NCBI GenBank assembly: GCA_947630745.1
Contig: CANRIT010000003.1
Location: 1 to 55,502, forward strand
Length of the DNA: 55,502 bases
Reading direction: 5' to 3'
Source of the DNA: an uncultured Clostridia bacterium
GTDB taxonomy: Bacteria; Bacillota; Clostridia; Christensenellales; UBA1242
Shown here: positions 15,583-24,308 of the stretch, one piece after another
Position numbering within the stretch: position 1 is the stretch's first letter
How the letters are laid out: each line of letters begins with the position of its first letter
Made by a program: the position numbers and the translations under genes
Notes under the pieces: model-generated
Database searches by the model: none
The model's input: only the letters and a program-made list of their open reading frames with translations
What the model was told of the DNA's origin: nothing

Positions 15583-16572
15583 TCAGTTTGAAAATTTTGG
15601 CATAAGTTTGCACGCAATGCTAAACAGCATAAGCACGCTGCCAAACACAAGATAGTAAATGTGGTAGGGCAAAATTATGCTGGAAAAAATAATAACAAGT
15701 CCGCACAAAAAATACCCCTTGGCCTTTGCTGGCACAAACATGTGCTTTAAAATTTCAACAAATCTAATTTTGTCATGGTCAGTTTTTATGTTGTCGCATT
15801 TTGGGTAAATATTGTGCTTTTTAAAAAGTTGATACAGCGTAAATTTGTCAATAAAATTTATTTTTTTATCCAAAAATATATTTGCATTAACATTTTCAAC
15901 CCCCGCGCACACAATGTCAATTTCGTCAAAATTCAAATCCAAAAATTCGTCCACAATGTTAATTAAATCATGCTCATAAATCTTTTCATATTGGGTCGCT
16001 AGCACCACCAAATGCTTTTTGTTATTGATTGTAAAAGTAAGCATGCCATTTATTAAATTTACAAAATTTTCGCATTTTTCACCGTTTTTTATTGAATTTT
16101 TTGCGTTTTTTGTTAAATTTTTGTTAAGTTTATTAACTTCTTCACAATTTTTAACCGAATTTTCACCAAGCGCAATTGCCTTTTTTTCAACCACATTTTC
16201 AAAATCTTTTTTAATATAATCCTTGTTTTGCATGCACAATTCTCGCACTAAAATTTCTTTTAAAAGTTTAAGTCGTTCGCTTTTTGGATTTAATCTAAAA
16301 TTTAAAAATAGTCTGTTCATCTCTTGGTCGTTTTGCCTTGTAAGGGCAGCTTTTTTATTCTTTTGACCGACTAAAAAAAATATTAAATAAACCACACCAA
16401 AACAAAATATTAAGCTTAACACAAACGACACCCAAAGCGAGTGCAAGTAAAAATTTATCCAAGCAAACAGCAACAAAAACACGCCCACAGTTATAAAAAT
16501 TTTATCTATTAAATTTACTAAACCATATTTTGACATACCAAAATTTTTGACCAAAATTGCACAAATATTCAT
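15583..16572 (-). CDS. Membrane protein of unknown function with a large cytosolic loop
   Basis: 329 aa. Two hydrophobic helices lie near residues 20-70 (IFITVGVFLLLFAWINFYL; FVLSLIFCFGVVYLIFFLVG) and two near 290-325 (GYFLCGLVIIFSSIILPYH; LVFGSVLMLFSIACKL). Between them is a ~210-residue loop, Lys/Asn-rich, with a strand pattern (HLVVLATQYEKIYEHDLINI; FDEIDIVCAG). I do not recognise the family; a nuclease-like or sensor fold in the loop is possible but unproven. The start is uncertain (16572 or the ATG at 16536). It is divergent from tsaE with overlapping -35 regions. Confidence 0.6.
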   Translation of the reverse strand: MNICAILVKNFGMSKYGLVNLIDKIFITVGVFLLLFAWINFYLHSLWVSFVLSLIFCFGVVYLIFFLVGQKNKKAALTRQNDQEMNRLFLNFRLNPKSERLKLLKEILVRELCMQNKDYIKKDFENVVEKKAIALGENSVKNCEEVNKLNKNLTKNAKNSIKNGEKCENFVNLINGMLTFTINNKKHLVVLATQYEKIYEHDLINIVDEFLDLNFDEIDIVCAGVENVNANIFLDKKINFIDKFTLYQLFKKHNIYPKCDNIKTDHDKIRFVEILKHMFVPAKAKGYFLCGLVIIFSSIILPYHIYYLVFGSVLMLFSIACKLMPKFSN

Positions 16573-16588
16573 ATAAAACCAAAAACAT

Positions 16589-16617
16589 TTGACAAAGTCA
16601 AAATTAAATTTTAAAAT
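16589..16617 (+). promoter_or_regulatory. Promoter giving a predicted leaderless mRNA (tsaE)
   Basis: TTGACA (16589-16594), 17-bp spacer, TAAAAT (16612-16617), six bases, ATG at 16624. The -35 lies in the palindrome TTTGACAAAGTCAAA, which also offers TTGACT to the divergent membrane-protein gene. Confidence 0.8.
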
Positions 16618-16623
16618 TGTTGT

Positions 16624-17034
16624 ATGAAAATAATTTCAAATTGCCTAACTGACACAAAAAAAATTGCAGAAAAATTTGCAACCACGCTAAAAAAAGGCGA
16701 TGTTGTGCTATTAAATGGTGATCTGGGCAGCGGAAAAACCACGTTTACCCAGTTTGTTTTTGCGGCGTTAGGGGTGAAGGATGTGGTCAACAGCCCAACC
16801 TTTTCAATACTAAAAATCTATCACGGCAAGTTTACGCTTTATCATTTTGACACCTACCGCATAACCACAGACGAGGCAATTGAAGCTGGCTTTGACGAGG
16901 TTTTTTCAAACAACGATGGGGTGATTTTTGTTGAGTGGGCGGAAAATATCGCGCCACTTATTCCAAGCAAACACAAGGTTGTAAGCATAAAAAATCTGGG
17001 TGAAACCGTGCGGGAAATTTCTATAAAGGATTAG
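16624..17034 (+). CDS. tsaE: TsaE, ATPase of the tRNA t6A37 synthesis complex
   Basis: 136 aa. Walker A is LNGDLGSGKTTFTQ; NSPTFSILKIYHG and LYHFDTYRI are the conserved TsaE segments; FVEWAENI follows. Family role: binds the TsaB-TsaD dimer and uses ATP to keep threonylcarbamoyl transfer cycling. It begins the operon with tsaB-rimI one base downstream; tsaD is not in this window. Predicted leaderless start. Confidence 0.95.
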   Translation: MKIISNCLTDTKKIAEKFATTLKKGDVVLLNGDLGSGKTTFTQFVFAALGVKDVVNSPTFSILKIYHGKFTLYHFDTYRITTDEAIEAGFDEVFSNNDGVIFVEWAENIAPLIPSKHKVVSIKNLGETVREISIKD

Positions 17035-17035
17035 T

Positions 17036-18079
17036 ATGAATATTTTGGCAATAAACACAGCAAACAAAAATTTGGAGATTGCACTAAGTGTAGGGCAACA
17101 AGTTTTTTCTGTTGTGGAATCGGAAAACGCGCACCACAACGAAGCAATCATCCCAGCAATTGATAGTATTTTAAAACAGCACAATTTAAAATTGGCGGAT
17201 GTTGATAAATTTGCGGTTGTGGTTGGTCCGGGGTCGTTCACTGGCATAAGGGTGGGCATTGCAACAATAAAGGCGTTTAGAGATGCGCTTAACAAACCCG
17301 CAGTTGAAATCAATAATTTGGACTATTTGTATGCGCTTGCAAGCGAACAGTTTGGCGAAGTTGGCGCGGTGGCAATTAAGGGCAGCGCAAACAGTTATTT
17401 TGTTGCAAAATTTATTCATGGCATGCTGTATAAATTCACGCACAATCTAACAAAAGATGAGCTTATATTTTATGCGGAAAATAAACCAATTGCAATGTTT
17501 GATGCGGATGGCGAAATTGATGCAAAAATTGTAAAAATTGATGCAAAAACGCTAATAAATTGCGCAAATTTAAGCAAAAATCAAAATTTAACCCCAGTTT
17601 ACTATCAACTTTCGCAAGCGGAAAGGGAAAAATTAAAGGCTGGCAAAATCGCAATTTTAAACGCAACAGAAGCGGATTTAAGCTTTTTAACCGAGCTTGA
17701 AAGTGAAGTGGAAGCAAATGCACTAAATCAGCATCAACTGCAACAGATTTTAAACGACAAAAATTACATAACAAAAATTGCCTATCTTAACGATACCCCG
17801 GTGGGGTTTATTGTTTTGGAACTTACCGACGAAGTTAACATTGTGACAATTGCAACAAAAAAAGGGGTGCGCAACCTTGGCATTGCAACCAAATTGATTG
17901 AAGAGGCGGATGCGATTGCTAAATCAAAAAATTTGTCTGCATTAAGTTTGGAAGTAAACTATATTAACATCTCTGCATTTTTGCTTTATAAAAAATTGGG
18001 TTTTGTTGTGCGCAGGGTTAGAAAAGCGTATTATCAAGACGGGCAAGATTGTTTAGAAATGGTAAAGGTATTAAAATAG
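17036..18079 (+). CDS. tsaB-rimI: TsaB-RimI fusion protein
   Basis: 347 aa in one continuous frame. Residues 1 to about 200 are TsaB: NILAINTANKNLEIALSV, HHNEAIIPAIDSIL, VVVGPGSFTGIRVGIATIKA. Residues about 205-347 are a RimI-type GNAT acetyltransferase: acetyl-CoA loop VRNLGIATKLIEEA, then LEVNYINISAFLLYKKLGF. The joined functions are t6A formation (TsaB scaffold for TsaD) and N-terminal acetylation of ribosomal protein S18. Separate neighbouring genes are usual, and fusions are known in some lineages. It follows tsaE directly, with AAAGGA as ribosome binding site. Confidence 0.93.
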   Translation: MNILAINTANKNLEIALSVGQQVFSVVESENAHHNEAIIPAIDSILKQHNLKLADVDKFAVVVGPGSFTGIRVGIATIKAFRDALNKPAVEINNLDYLYALASEQFGEVGAVAIKGSANSYFVAKFIHGMLYKFTHNLTKDELIFYAENKPIAMFDADGEIDAKIVKIDAKTLINCANLSKNQNLTPVYYQLSQAEREKLKAGKIAILNATEADLSFLTELESEVEANALNQHQLQQILNDKNYITKIAYLNDTPVGFIVLELTDEVNIVTIATKKGVRNLGIATKLIEEADAIAKSKNLSALSLEVNYINISAFLLYKKLGFVVRRVRKAYYQDGQDCLEMVKVLK

Positions 18080-18092
18080 CATTTTGATTTTT

Positions 18093-18116
18093 GGGGCTAA
18101 AGTAGGCCCTTTTTTA
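18093..18116 (+). terminator. Terminator of the tsaE operon
   Basis: Stem GGGGCTA (18093-18099) with TAGGCCC (18103-18109), one mismatch, then TTTTTT. It runs into the end of the convergent Mur ligase gene. Confidence 0.65.
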
Positions 18117-19583
18117 TTTGTAATCGTCTGGCAAATCGTTTAACAAAAGCAAATTGTCGTTAAAATGTAGTAGGTTAAAATACTTTTTAGCATCGTTTAG
18201 CGAACTAGCCACAAAAATGTTTTGTTTGTTAAAATTTGCACTACTTAGTCCAGACATAATCGCCTTTAAATTGTGCTTGCCAACAATTACAACATAATCA
18301 CAATCACTACACATTTCGCCAAGTTTAAAATTAATTGCATATTCACTTTTTCCACCTTCAATTATCCCGGGCGTGCAAACCATTTTTTTATTTGGCAAAT
18401 TATATAGCACCCACAGACTTTCGCGCGCGCTTAAAATTGAACAATTGTAACTATCATCCAAAATATTAATTTTTCCGCGTATCAATTCAAGCCGGTGAGG
18501 GGTATATTTAAGGTTGCATATTGCATCTAAAATTTGCGTCATATCAACATTTAATTTTAATGCCATTGCAGCAGCTAAAAGTATATTTAAAACATTGTGT
18601 CTACCAAGCAGCATTGTTGTGGCATTATATTCGTTTTTATTAACACAAAGGGTAAAATGCGTCAAAAATTTATTAATTTTTATGTTTTTTGCACAAATTT
18701 CATCACTTCCAACACCAATTTTTGCGCCATTTTTTATATTGTACATTCGCATGCAATATATGTTTTTCATGTTAAAAACACATAATTTATCCCCTAAAAA
18801 ATCTGGCAATTCCTTTTTTGTTTTGTATACATTTTCTATCGTTTTAAAGGTTTGAAGATGTTGCGGTGCAACGCTTGTAACAATTCCAAAATCCGCACCA
18901 AAAAGTCTGCACATCTTTTTGATGTCACCTTTTTTTCTTGCGCCATATTCCAAAATCAAAAATTTGCAATCAAACTTTAACTCTTCATTAATAAATTTTG
19001 CTATACCCAGTGGGGTATTGTAACTTTTTGGACATACCTGTGCATTTAAATTTTTTATCATTTCAAACAAAATGTTTTTTACACTAGTTTTTCCGTTGCT
19101 ACCAGTTATAGCAATAATTTTAGGATGAATATCTCTTAACTTTTTTTGCGCGGATTTTATAAATTTTTTATTTTTAACATAGTCTACCACATCCAACATT
19201 TTGCAAATTATTGGCAAAATTATGTACACTAAGCCAATTGCAGCCACGCCAAATCTAAAACAACACAACACAAAAATTATCACAATTCCAATATAGTAAA
19301 AGTGCGTTAGCCGCTTTGTGTAATTAATTGGGGTTTTGCTGTCGTTTACAAGTTTGATATTAATTGACATTTCCAGCAAAATAATTGCCGCATTTATAAG
19401 CAAATTTACACCAAAAACAAATTGCACAATTGCAAGCGCAACAATGCCAAAATATAAAAGCCACCTTAGCGAAAAATGCCTTAAATATCGCGCATTATCG
19501 TAATCCTTCAACTGATAAAGATGTAGCAATTTTTTTAAATTTACAGCTGTCAAAACTCCACAAATTATGTTAATTAAATACAC
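18114..19583 (-). CDS. Membrane-anchored Mur ligase family protein (MurF-like)
   Basis: 489 aa. The N-terminal ~135 residues hold several transmembrane helices (for example LLYFGIVALAIVQFVFGV and YYIGIVIIFVLCCF), which ordinary MurF lacks. A Mur ligase follows: P-loop AITGSNGKTSVKN (about 155), YNTPLGIAKFI, YGARKKGDI, GRHNVLNILLAAAMA, and ILDDSYNCS in the C-terminal domain. MurF adds D-Ala-D-X to the UDP-MurNAc-tripeptide. The GTG start overlaps the TAG of the upstream hydrolase gene (TAGTG), so the two are translationally coupled. A Ddl-type gene lies divergent next to them. Inference: a membrane-tethered enzyme finishing the stem peptide, perhaps with a non-standard terminal residue. Confidence 0.82.
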   Translation of the reverse strand: MYLINIICGVLTAVNLKKLLHLYQLKDYDNARYLRHFSLRWLLYFGIVALAIVQFVFGVNLLINAAIILLEMSINIKLVNDSKTPINYTKRLTHFYYIGIVIIFVLCCFRFGVAAIGLVYIILPIICKMLDVVDYVKNKKFIKSAQKKLRDIHPKIIAITGSNGKTSVKNILFEMIKNLNAQVCPKSYNTPLGIAKFINEELKFDCKFLILEYGARKKGDIKKMCRLFGADFGIVTSVAPQHLQTFKTIENVYKTKKELPDFLGDKLCVFNMKNIYCMRMYNIKNGAKIGVGSDEICAKNIKINKFLTHFTLCVNKNEYNATTMLLGRHNVLNILLAAAMALKLNVDMTQILDAICNLKYTPHRLELIRGKINILDDSYNCSILSARESLWVLYNLPNKKMVCTPGIIEGGKSEYAINFKLGEMCSDCDYVVIVGKHNLKAIMSGLSSANFNKQNIFVASSLNDAKKYFNLLHFNDNLLLLNDLPDDYK

Positions 19584-20290
19584 TAAATAGATAAAAATTT
19601 TATCACCTCGTTATTAAAATAATCGCCGTCAAACAAATAAGCAAAATGGTCGCTATCACTCAAAATTAGTTTGCTGTTTTGTTTATTAACTTTTGCAATC
19701 TTTTTTGCCATCCAAATTGGCGTTTCTTGGTCGTGTTTTCCCCAAAACAGCAGCATAGGGCAGTTAAACTTGCACAAAGCATATGTGTTAATATTAACTA
19801 TGTTTTTAAAAGTAATTTTGTTTGTAGGTGATAAAACTTTATAATCACTACTTGCCAATTTACTAAAAAGCGTTTTGTCTTTTTTAAGCCAAATAAAGTT
19901 GTTGTTTTTTTCAATTCGTTTAAAAATATTGTTTTTAATCAACCCCGCACCCCCAGTTACAACAATCTTTTCAATATGAATTTTTCCACGCAAAAAACAC
20001 GCCACTCTAAAACCAAAACTATGGCAAACAATTATAACGCTTTTTATGTTTAGTATATTCACTAAATTTGTAACCAAATTTGCATAATCGCACAAATTCC
20101 ACGCAAAATTTGTATCGCTTATTGTTGGCATGGTTAAGGTTAAAATATTGTAATTTATTTTTAGTAAATTAATAATGTTTGTAAACGAATTTTTATCCCC
20201 TCCCCACCCATGTAAAAACAAAATAGTTTGCTCTTTGTTTTCATTAAAAAACATATAATCAACAACTTCGCCCTTAAACAAAAAATTCAT
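19583..20290 (-). CDS. Alpha/beta hydrolase coupled to the membrane Mur ligase
   Basis: 235 aa. Oxyanion strand TILFLHGWGGDKNSF, nucleophile elbow IIVCHSFGFRVA (Ser in HSFG), acid LLFWGKHDQETP and catalytic His in LSDSDHFAYLFDGDYF. A complete small hydrolase without a signal peptide. Substrate unknown; the 1-nt stop/start overlap with a Mur ligase gene argues for a role in cell-wall precursor metabolism. TATAAA lies only five bases before the ATG, with no SD. Confidence 0.85.
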   Translation of the reverse strand: MNFLFKGEVVDYMFFNENKEQTILFLHGWGGDKNSFTNIINLLKINYNILTLTMPTISDTNFAWNLCDYANLVTNLVNILNIKSVIIVCHSFGFRVACFLRGKIHIEKIVVTGGAGLIKNNIFKRIEKNNNFIWLKKDKTLFSKLASSDYKVLSPTNKITFKNIVNINTYALCKFNCPMLLFWGKHDQETPIWMAKKIAKVNKQNSKLILSDSDHFAYLFDGDYFNNEVIKFLSI

Positions 20291-20295
20291 ATAAC

Positions 20296-20325
20296 TTTAT
20301 ATGAAAACTAATATTTTTTTGTAAA
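20296..20325 (-). promoter_or_regulatory. Promoter of the hydrolase-Mur ligase operon, probably leaderless
   Basis: Minus strand: TTTACA (20325-20320), 18-bp spacer, TATAAA (20301-20296), five bases, ATG at 20290. Confidence 0.6.
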
Positions 20326-20422
20326 ATTTAGATATTTTTTAATAAAAAACCACAATTCTAACGCAAAATTTTTAAAAAATTCATAAATAAAGTGGTAGAA
20401 AAAATTTTTAAGGAGAAAGTCT

Positions 20423-21487
20423 ATGAAAAGTTTATGTGTTGTTTTTGGTGGACAGAGTGCCGAACATGATATTTCAATTATAACTGGAATGCAATTATGT
20501 AACAAAATTAAAAGCAAATATAAAGTGCAAAAATTATATTTGGGGCTAGATAATAAATTTTATTTAGCAACTGATGTTGATGATATTAGTTATTTTTTAC
20601 ATAAGGATGAAATAATATTAAAACCAGTTATAATTTACAACAACGCAGTATACCACGCGGGGGTATTTTTAAAAAAACTTTTTGATATTGAATGCATTAT
20701 AAATTGTTGCCACGGTGGAGTAGGGGAAAATGGCAATCTTGCTGCTTTTTTTGAAGTGAATAATATTACCTATACAAGTGCCGACCCGCTGTCAAGTCAA
20801 ATCGCTATGGATAAAAGCCTTGCCAAACTTTTGGTTAAGGATATTGTTAGCACAATTAAAGGGGTAAAAATTACCAAGCAAAACTATAACCAACTTGATG
20901 AGCTTATAAAAGATTTTTCATCTTCGCTTATTGTAAAACCTAATTCGCTTGGTTCAAGTATAGGGGTGGGGGTATGTGACAAACAGACTTGCAAGCAACA
21001 AATTGACGCCATATTTTTGCTTAATGATAGCGCGCTTGTTGAAGAGCAAATAACCGATATGGTGGAATACAACCAAGCGGTGTTGTTCGACGGCAAAAAC
21101 CTAATCGCCAGTGCAATTGAAAGCCCGCAATCTAGTCACAACGTGCTTACTTTTGACGACAAATATCAATCCAAACATGCGGGCAAAGATAGGCAAATTC
21201 CTGCCCAAATTTCAAAACAACTGGCAAATAAAATCAGCTTAATAAGCAAACAAATTTACACCCGCCTAAACATGAACGGCGTTGTCCGCATCGACTACAT
21301 CTTCGACAAATCCACAAAAACGCTCTATTTCAACGAAATCAACACCATCCCCGGCAGCATGGCGTTCTACCTTTTTGAGCCGCTTGGCATCGATTACATT
21401 TCGCTTGTAGAAACCCTAATCGCGTCCGCCACCCACCCAAAGCAGTACACTTATTTTAACAGCGATATTCTTTCCAAAAAGATATAG
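20423..21487 (+). CDS. ddl: D-alanine--D-alanine ligase family protein (possibly variant specificity)
   Basis: 354 aa, an ATP-grasp ligase. FGGQSAEHDISIITG at the N-terminus, IVKPNSLGSSIGVGV in the ATP loop, VVRIDYIFD and FNEINTIPGS for metal and substrate binding. Differences from E. coli-type Ddl: the omega-loop reads LTFDDKYQ, not YDYxAKY, and after NTIPG comes SMAFYL in place of FTSHSL, where Ser/Leu normally hold the second D-Ala. DKYQ is closer to the EKYQ of VanC-like D-Ala-D-Ser ligases. From memory, GS(L/M)AFYL also occurs in a clostridial Ddl subgroup, so specificity is open. Good AAGGAG site. Divergent from the hydrolase-Mur ligase pair. Confidence 0.88.
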   Translation: MKSLCVVFGGQSAEHDISIITGMQLCNKIKSKYKVQKLYLGLDNKFYLATDVDDISYFLHKDEIILKPVIIYNNAVYHAGVFLKKLFDIECIINCCHGGVGENGNLAAFFEVNNITYTSADPLSSQIAMDKSLAKLLVKDIVSTIKGVKITKQNYNQLDELIKDFSSSLIVKPNSLGSSIGVGVCDKQTCKQQIDAIFLLNDSALVEEQITDMVEYNQAVLFDGKNLIASAIESPQSSHNVLTFDDKYQSKHAGKDRQIPAQISKQLANKISLISKQIYTRLNMNGVVRIDYIFDKSTKTLYFNEINTIPGSMAFYLFEPLGIDYISLVETLIASATHPKQYTYFNSDILSKKI

Positions 21488-21563
21488 GTAGGCTGAATAT
21501 AAGCGGCGCAATCCTTAATTTGCTGCCAATTTTATATTTATCAAGCACTTAGACTCGACAAAA

Positions 21564-21587
21564 CAAAAAAAGCAGTTTTCACTGCTT
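21564..21587 (-). terminator. Terminator of the 154-aa membrane protein gene
   Basis: Stem AAGCAGT/ACTGCTT (21570-21587), with a T run on the minus strand. Confidence 0.7.
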
Positions 21588-22050
21588 ATAATGTGTTATT
21601 TGTGCTGTTTTCCACTTCGTTGTCGGTATTTTTATATGTATCTTTTGTAATTTTGTTTTGATTTGATTGCTGGCTCAATTGTAATTCGCTTTCTAACTTA
21701 GTCTGTTCAATTTCCGTGCTATAATCTTTAACGGCTTTTTTAAGTGCTTTTCTATCCTTAATTAATTTTACAAGTTTTGTGCAAGCATACACGCCCAAAG
21801 TCCATGTGGTGAGCGAGATAACGCCTAAAATTAGTGAGCTGAAAAGCCCAGCGGGGAATGGAATATTTCCCATTTCTGGCAGCAAAAGCGCAAAGGATAA
21901 AGACAGCGCAAAAATCCCCAAATAGCCAAACCCAGTCACCCCGTTTTTTGTCAATTCGGATTTGTTTTTCTTTAAATCCAAATTTGCCTCATCGCGCTTG
22001 CTAATAAGCTTGTCAATTTTTGTTTTAGCTTCTTCATCAAAATCTTTCAT
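21586..22050 (-). CDS. Small membrane protein with coiled-coil flanks, unknown function
   Basis: 154 aa. A charged N-terminal helix (EEAKTKIDKLISKRDEAN), two hydrophobic segments (FGYLGIFALSLSFALLL; SSLILGVISLTTWTLGVYA) and a charged C-terminal coiled coil ending in an Asn/Thr-rich tail. AAGGAG precedes the ATG. No known domain. Transcribed alone, divergent from parE. Function unknown. Confidence 0.7.
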   Translation of the reverse strand: MKDFDEEAKTKIDKLISKRDEANLDLKKNKSELTKNGVTGFGYLGIFALSLSFALLLPEMGNIPFPAGLFSSLILGVISLTTWTLGVYACTKLVKLIKDRKALKKAVKDYSTEIEQTKLESELQLSQQSNQNKITKDTYKNTDNEVENSTNNTL

Positions 22051-22238
22051 AATTTCTCCTTTTAAACGCAGAAAATAATTTAATTTGATTCCGCGCTTTT
22101 TTCTAAGCCATTTTTAACCGCATTTATTAATTTATATCATTTACTTTACTGTCATCGACATTTTAGCATATATTAGCCATTTTGTCAATACCCATCCAAA
22201 AATAAATTGTAAATTTTTGTTTTGTAGTGGCAAAAAAA

Positions 22239-22267
22239 TTGATTTAATCAAAAATTTTTGGTATAAT
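22239..22267 (+). promoter_or_regulatory. Promoter of parE-parC
   Basis: TTGATT (22239-22244), 17-bp spacer, TATAAT (22262-22267). A leader of about 34 nt with AAAAGGGG precedes the GTG at 22308. Confidence 0.75.
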
Positions 22268-22307
22268 TAATGCGTTTTATAAGAATTTTAACTAAAAGGG
22301 GTATATT

Positions 22308-24308
22308 GTGGCAGAATCAAATTATGATAGTAAAGATTTAATTGTCTTGGAAGGTTTGGACGCGGTTAGGATGCGCCCGGGCATGTACATTGGCACAACA
22401 GGCGTTAAGGGCATGCACCATCTTTTGTGGGAAATTATTGATAATTCTATTGACGAAGTGGCAAACGGCTACGGCAACAAGGTTGAAGTAACTTTGCACA
22501 AAGACGGCACGGCATCGGTTATGGATAATGGTCGCGGCATCCCCGTCAGCCCACACCCAAAACTTAAAATAAGCGGGGTGGAAGTGGTGTTTACCCAACT
22601 GCATGCGGGAGGCAAGTTTGGCGACAGCAACTACAAATATTCGGGCGGTTTGCACGGCGTGGGGGCATCGGTCACCAACGCATTAAGCCGCTGGCTTGAA
22701 GTTACCGTGTATAAGGACGGCAAAAAATATTTCGCGCGTTTTGAAAGCGTGGAAAAGGGTGGCAAAATCCACAGCGGCGTGCCGGTTGAGCATCTTAAAG
22801 AGGTGGGTAACACCAATTTAAAAGGCACTTATGTGCGCTTTATGCCAGATGACCGCGTGTTTAAAGATTGCCGCTTTGACTACGACACCGTGCTTGAACG
22901 CCTTAAAGAAACCGCCTTTTTAAACAAGGGCGTGCATATTGAACTTATTGACGAGCGCACCAACAAGCACGAAAGTCTGTGTTTTGAAGGTGGCATACGC
23001 GACTATGTGGCAACCTTGACGGCGGACAGAAAACCGCTGTTCTTCCCGCCAATTTTTATAGAAAATGAAATTGAAGACACATATGTTTCGCTTGCACTTC
23101 AATATGTGGATAATTACACAGACAGCATATTTAGTTATGTAAACAACATACCAACACCAGATGGCGGCACACACGAGGTTGGCTTTAAAAGTGCGCTTAC
23201 TAAGGTGCTTAACGATTTTGCCAAGAAAAACAACTTGTTAAAAGACAAAGACCTTGCCTTTATTGGCGATGATTTCCGCGAGGGCTTGGTGGCGGTTTTG
23301 TCCATCCGCATGAAAAATGTCCAGTTTGAAGGGCAGACCAAAACCAAACTTGGCAATGTTGAGGCAAAGGCGCGTGTGGAAAGTGTTTGCACGCAAGGTT
23401 TAACCGAATTTTTTGCCAGCAAGAAAAATGAAAACATCGGCAACATTATTATAGAAAAAGCAAAAGTGGCATCGCGCGCCCGTGCGGCGGTTAAGCGCGC
23501 CAAAGAGTTATCTCACGCCAAAAACAGCATAGAAAACAGCGTGTTGGTGGGCAAACTTGCCAACTGCACAAGCAAAGATCCAAGCATAAACGAACTTTAT
23601 ATTGTTGAGGGTAATTCGGCTGGCGGCACGGCAAAGCAGGCTAGGGATAGGTACTATCAAGCCATTTTGCCATTGCGCGGCAAGCCGCTTAACAGCGAAA
23701 AGAAGCGCATCGACCAGGTGCTTGCCAACGAAGAAATCCGCACGCTTATTGGTGCAATTGGTGCGGGCATTGGCGAAGACTTTAAGCCAGAAAACATAAA
23801 GTACAACAAAATTATAATATTAAGCGATGCCGACCAAGACGGCATGCATATTAGAAGCATCCTTCTAACTTTCTTTTTCCGCTATATGCGCCCGCTTATA
23901 ACCAACGGCAACATATATATTGGCATGCCGCCGCTATACAAGGTTACAAGCAAGGATAAGGAAGTGTATTGCTACACGGATGACGAACTTGCAAACAACA
24001 CCAAAGGCTTAAAAAATTACGAGGTGCAACGCTATAAAGGTTTGGGCGAAATGGATGCCGAGCAACTTTGGTCAACCACCTTAGACCCAAAACACCGCAA
24101 TATGATACGCGTTACCCTTGAAGACAGCCTAAAAGCGGATATGATAATAACCACATGGATGGGCGATGATGTCACTGCGCGCAAAGACTATATCAACCGC
24201 AACGCCAACTTTAACAAAATTGACAATTTTGCAAATAAATTAGAAGAGGTGGAAAATGAAGAAGAAGAAAGAAAAAGAGGCAGTTGTTTCAACTGGCACA
24301 CTTTTTGA
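22308..24308 (+). CDS. parE: Type IIA DNA topoisomerase subunit B (ParE-like)
   Basis: 666 aa with a GTG start. GHKL ATPase motifs: [42 protein letters not shown] motifs: [39 protein letters not shown]. The C-terminal [13 protein letters not shown] is conserved. The [12 protein letters not shown] form and the immediate parC partner suggest topoisomerase IV rather than gyrase, but ParE and GyrB are hard to separate by eye. Role: ATP-driven strand passage, decatenation of daughter chromosomes. It overlaps parC by 53 bp, so the subunits are translationally coupled. Confidence 0.9.
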   Translation: MAESNYDSKDLIVLEGLDAVRMRPGMYIGTTGVKGMHHLLWEIIDNSIDEVANGYGNKVEVTLHKDGTASVMDNGRGIPVSPHPKLKISGVEVVFTQLHAGGKFGDSNYKYSGGLHGVGASVTNALSRWLEVTVYKDGKKYFARFESVEKGGKIHSGVPVEHLKEVGNTNLKGTYVRFMPDDRVFKDCRFDYDTVLERLKETAFLNKGVHIELIDERTNKHESLCFEGGIRDYVATLTADRKPLFFPPIFIENEIEDTYVSLALQYVDNYTDSIFSYVNNIPTPDGGTHEVGFKSALTKVLNDFAKKNNLLKDKDLAFIGDDFREGLVAVLSIRMKNVQFEGQTKTKLGNVEAKARVESVCTQGLTEFFASKKNENIGNIIIEKAKVASRARAAVKRAKELSHAKNSIENSVLVGKLANCTSKDPSINELYIVEGNSAGGTAKQARDRYYQAILPLRGKPLNSEKKRIDQVLANEEIRTLIGAIGAGIGEDFKPENIKYNKIIILSDADQDGMHIRSILLTFFFRYMRPLITNGNIYIGMPPLYKVTSKDKEVYCYTDDELANNTKGLKNYEVQRYKGLGEMDAEQLWSTTLDPKHRNMIRVTLEDSLKADMIITTWMGDDVTARKDYINRNANFNKIDNFANKLEEVENEEEERKRGSCFNWHTF

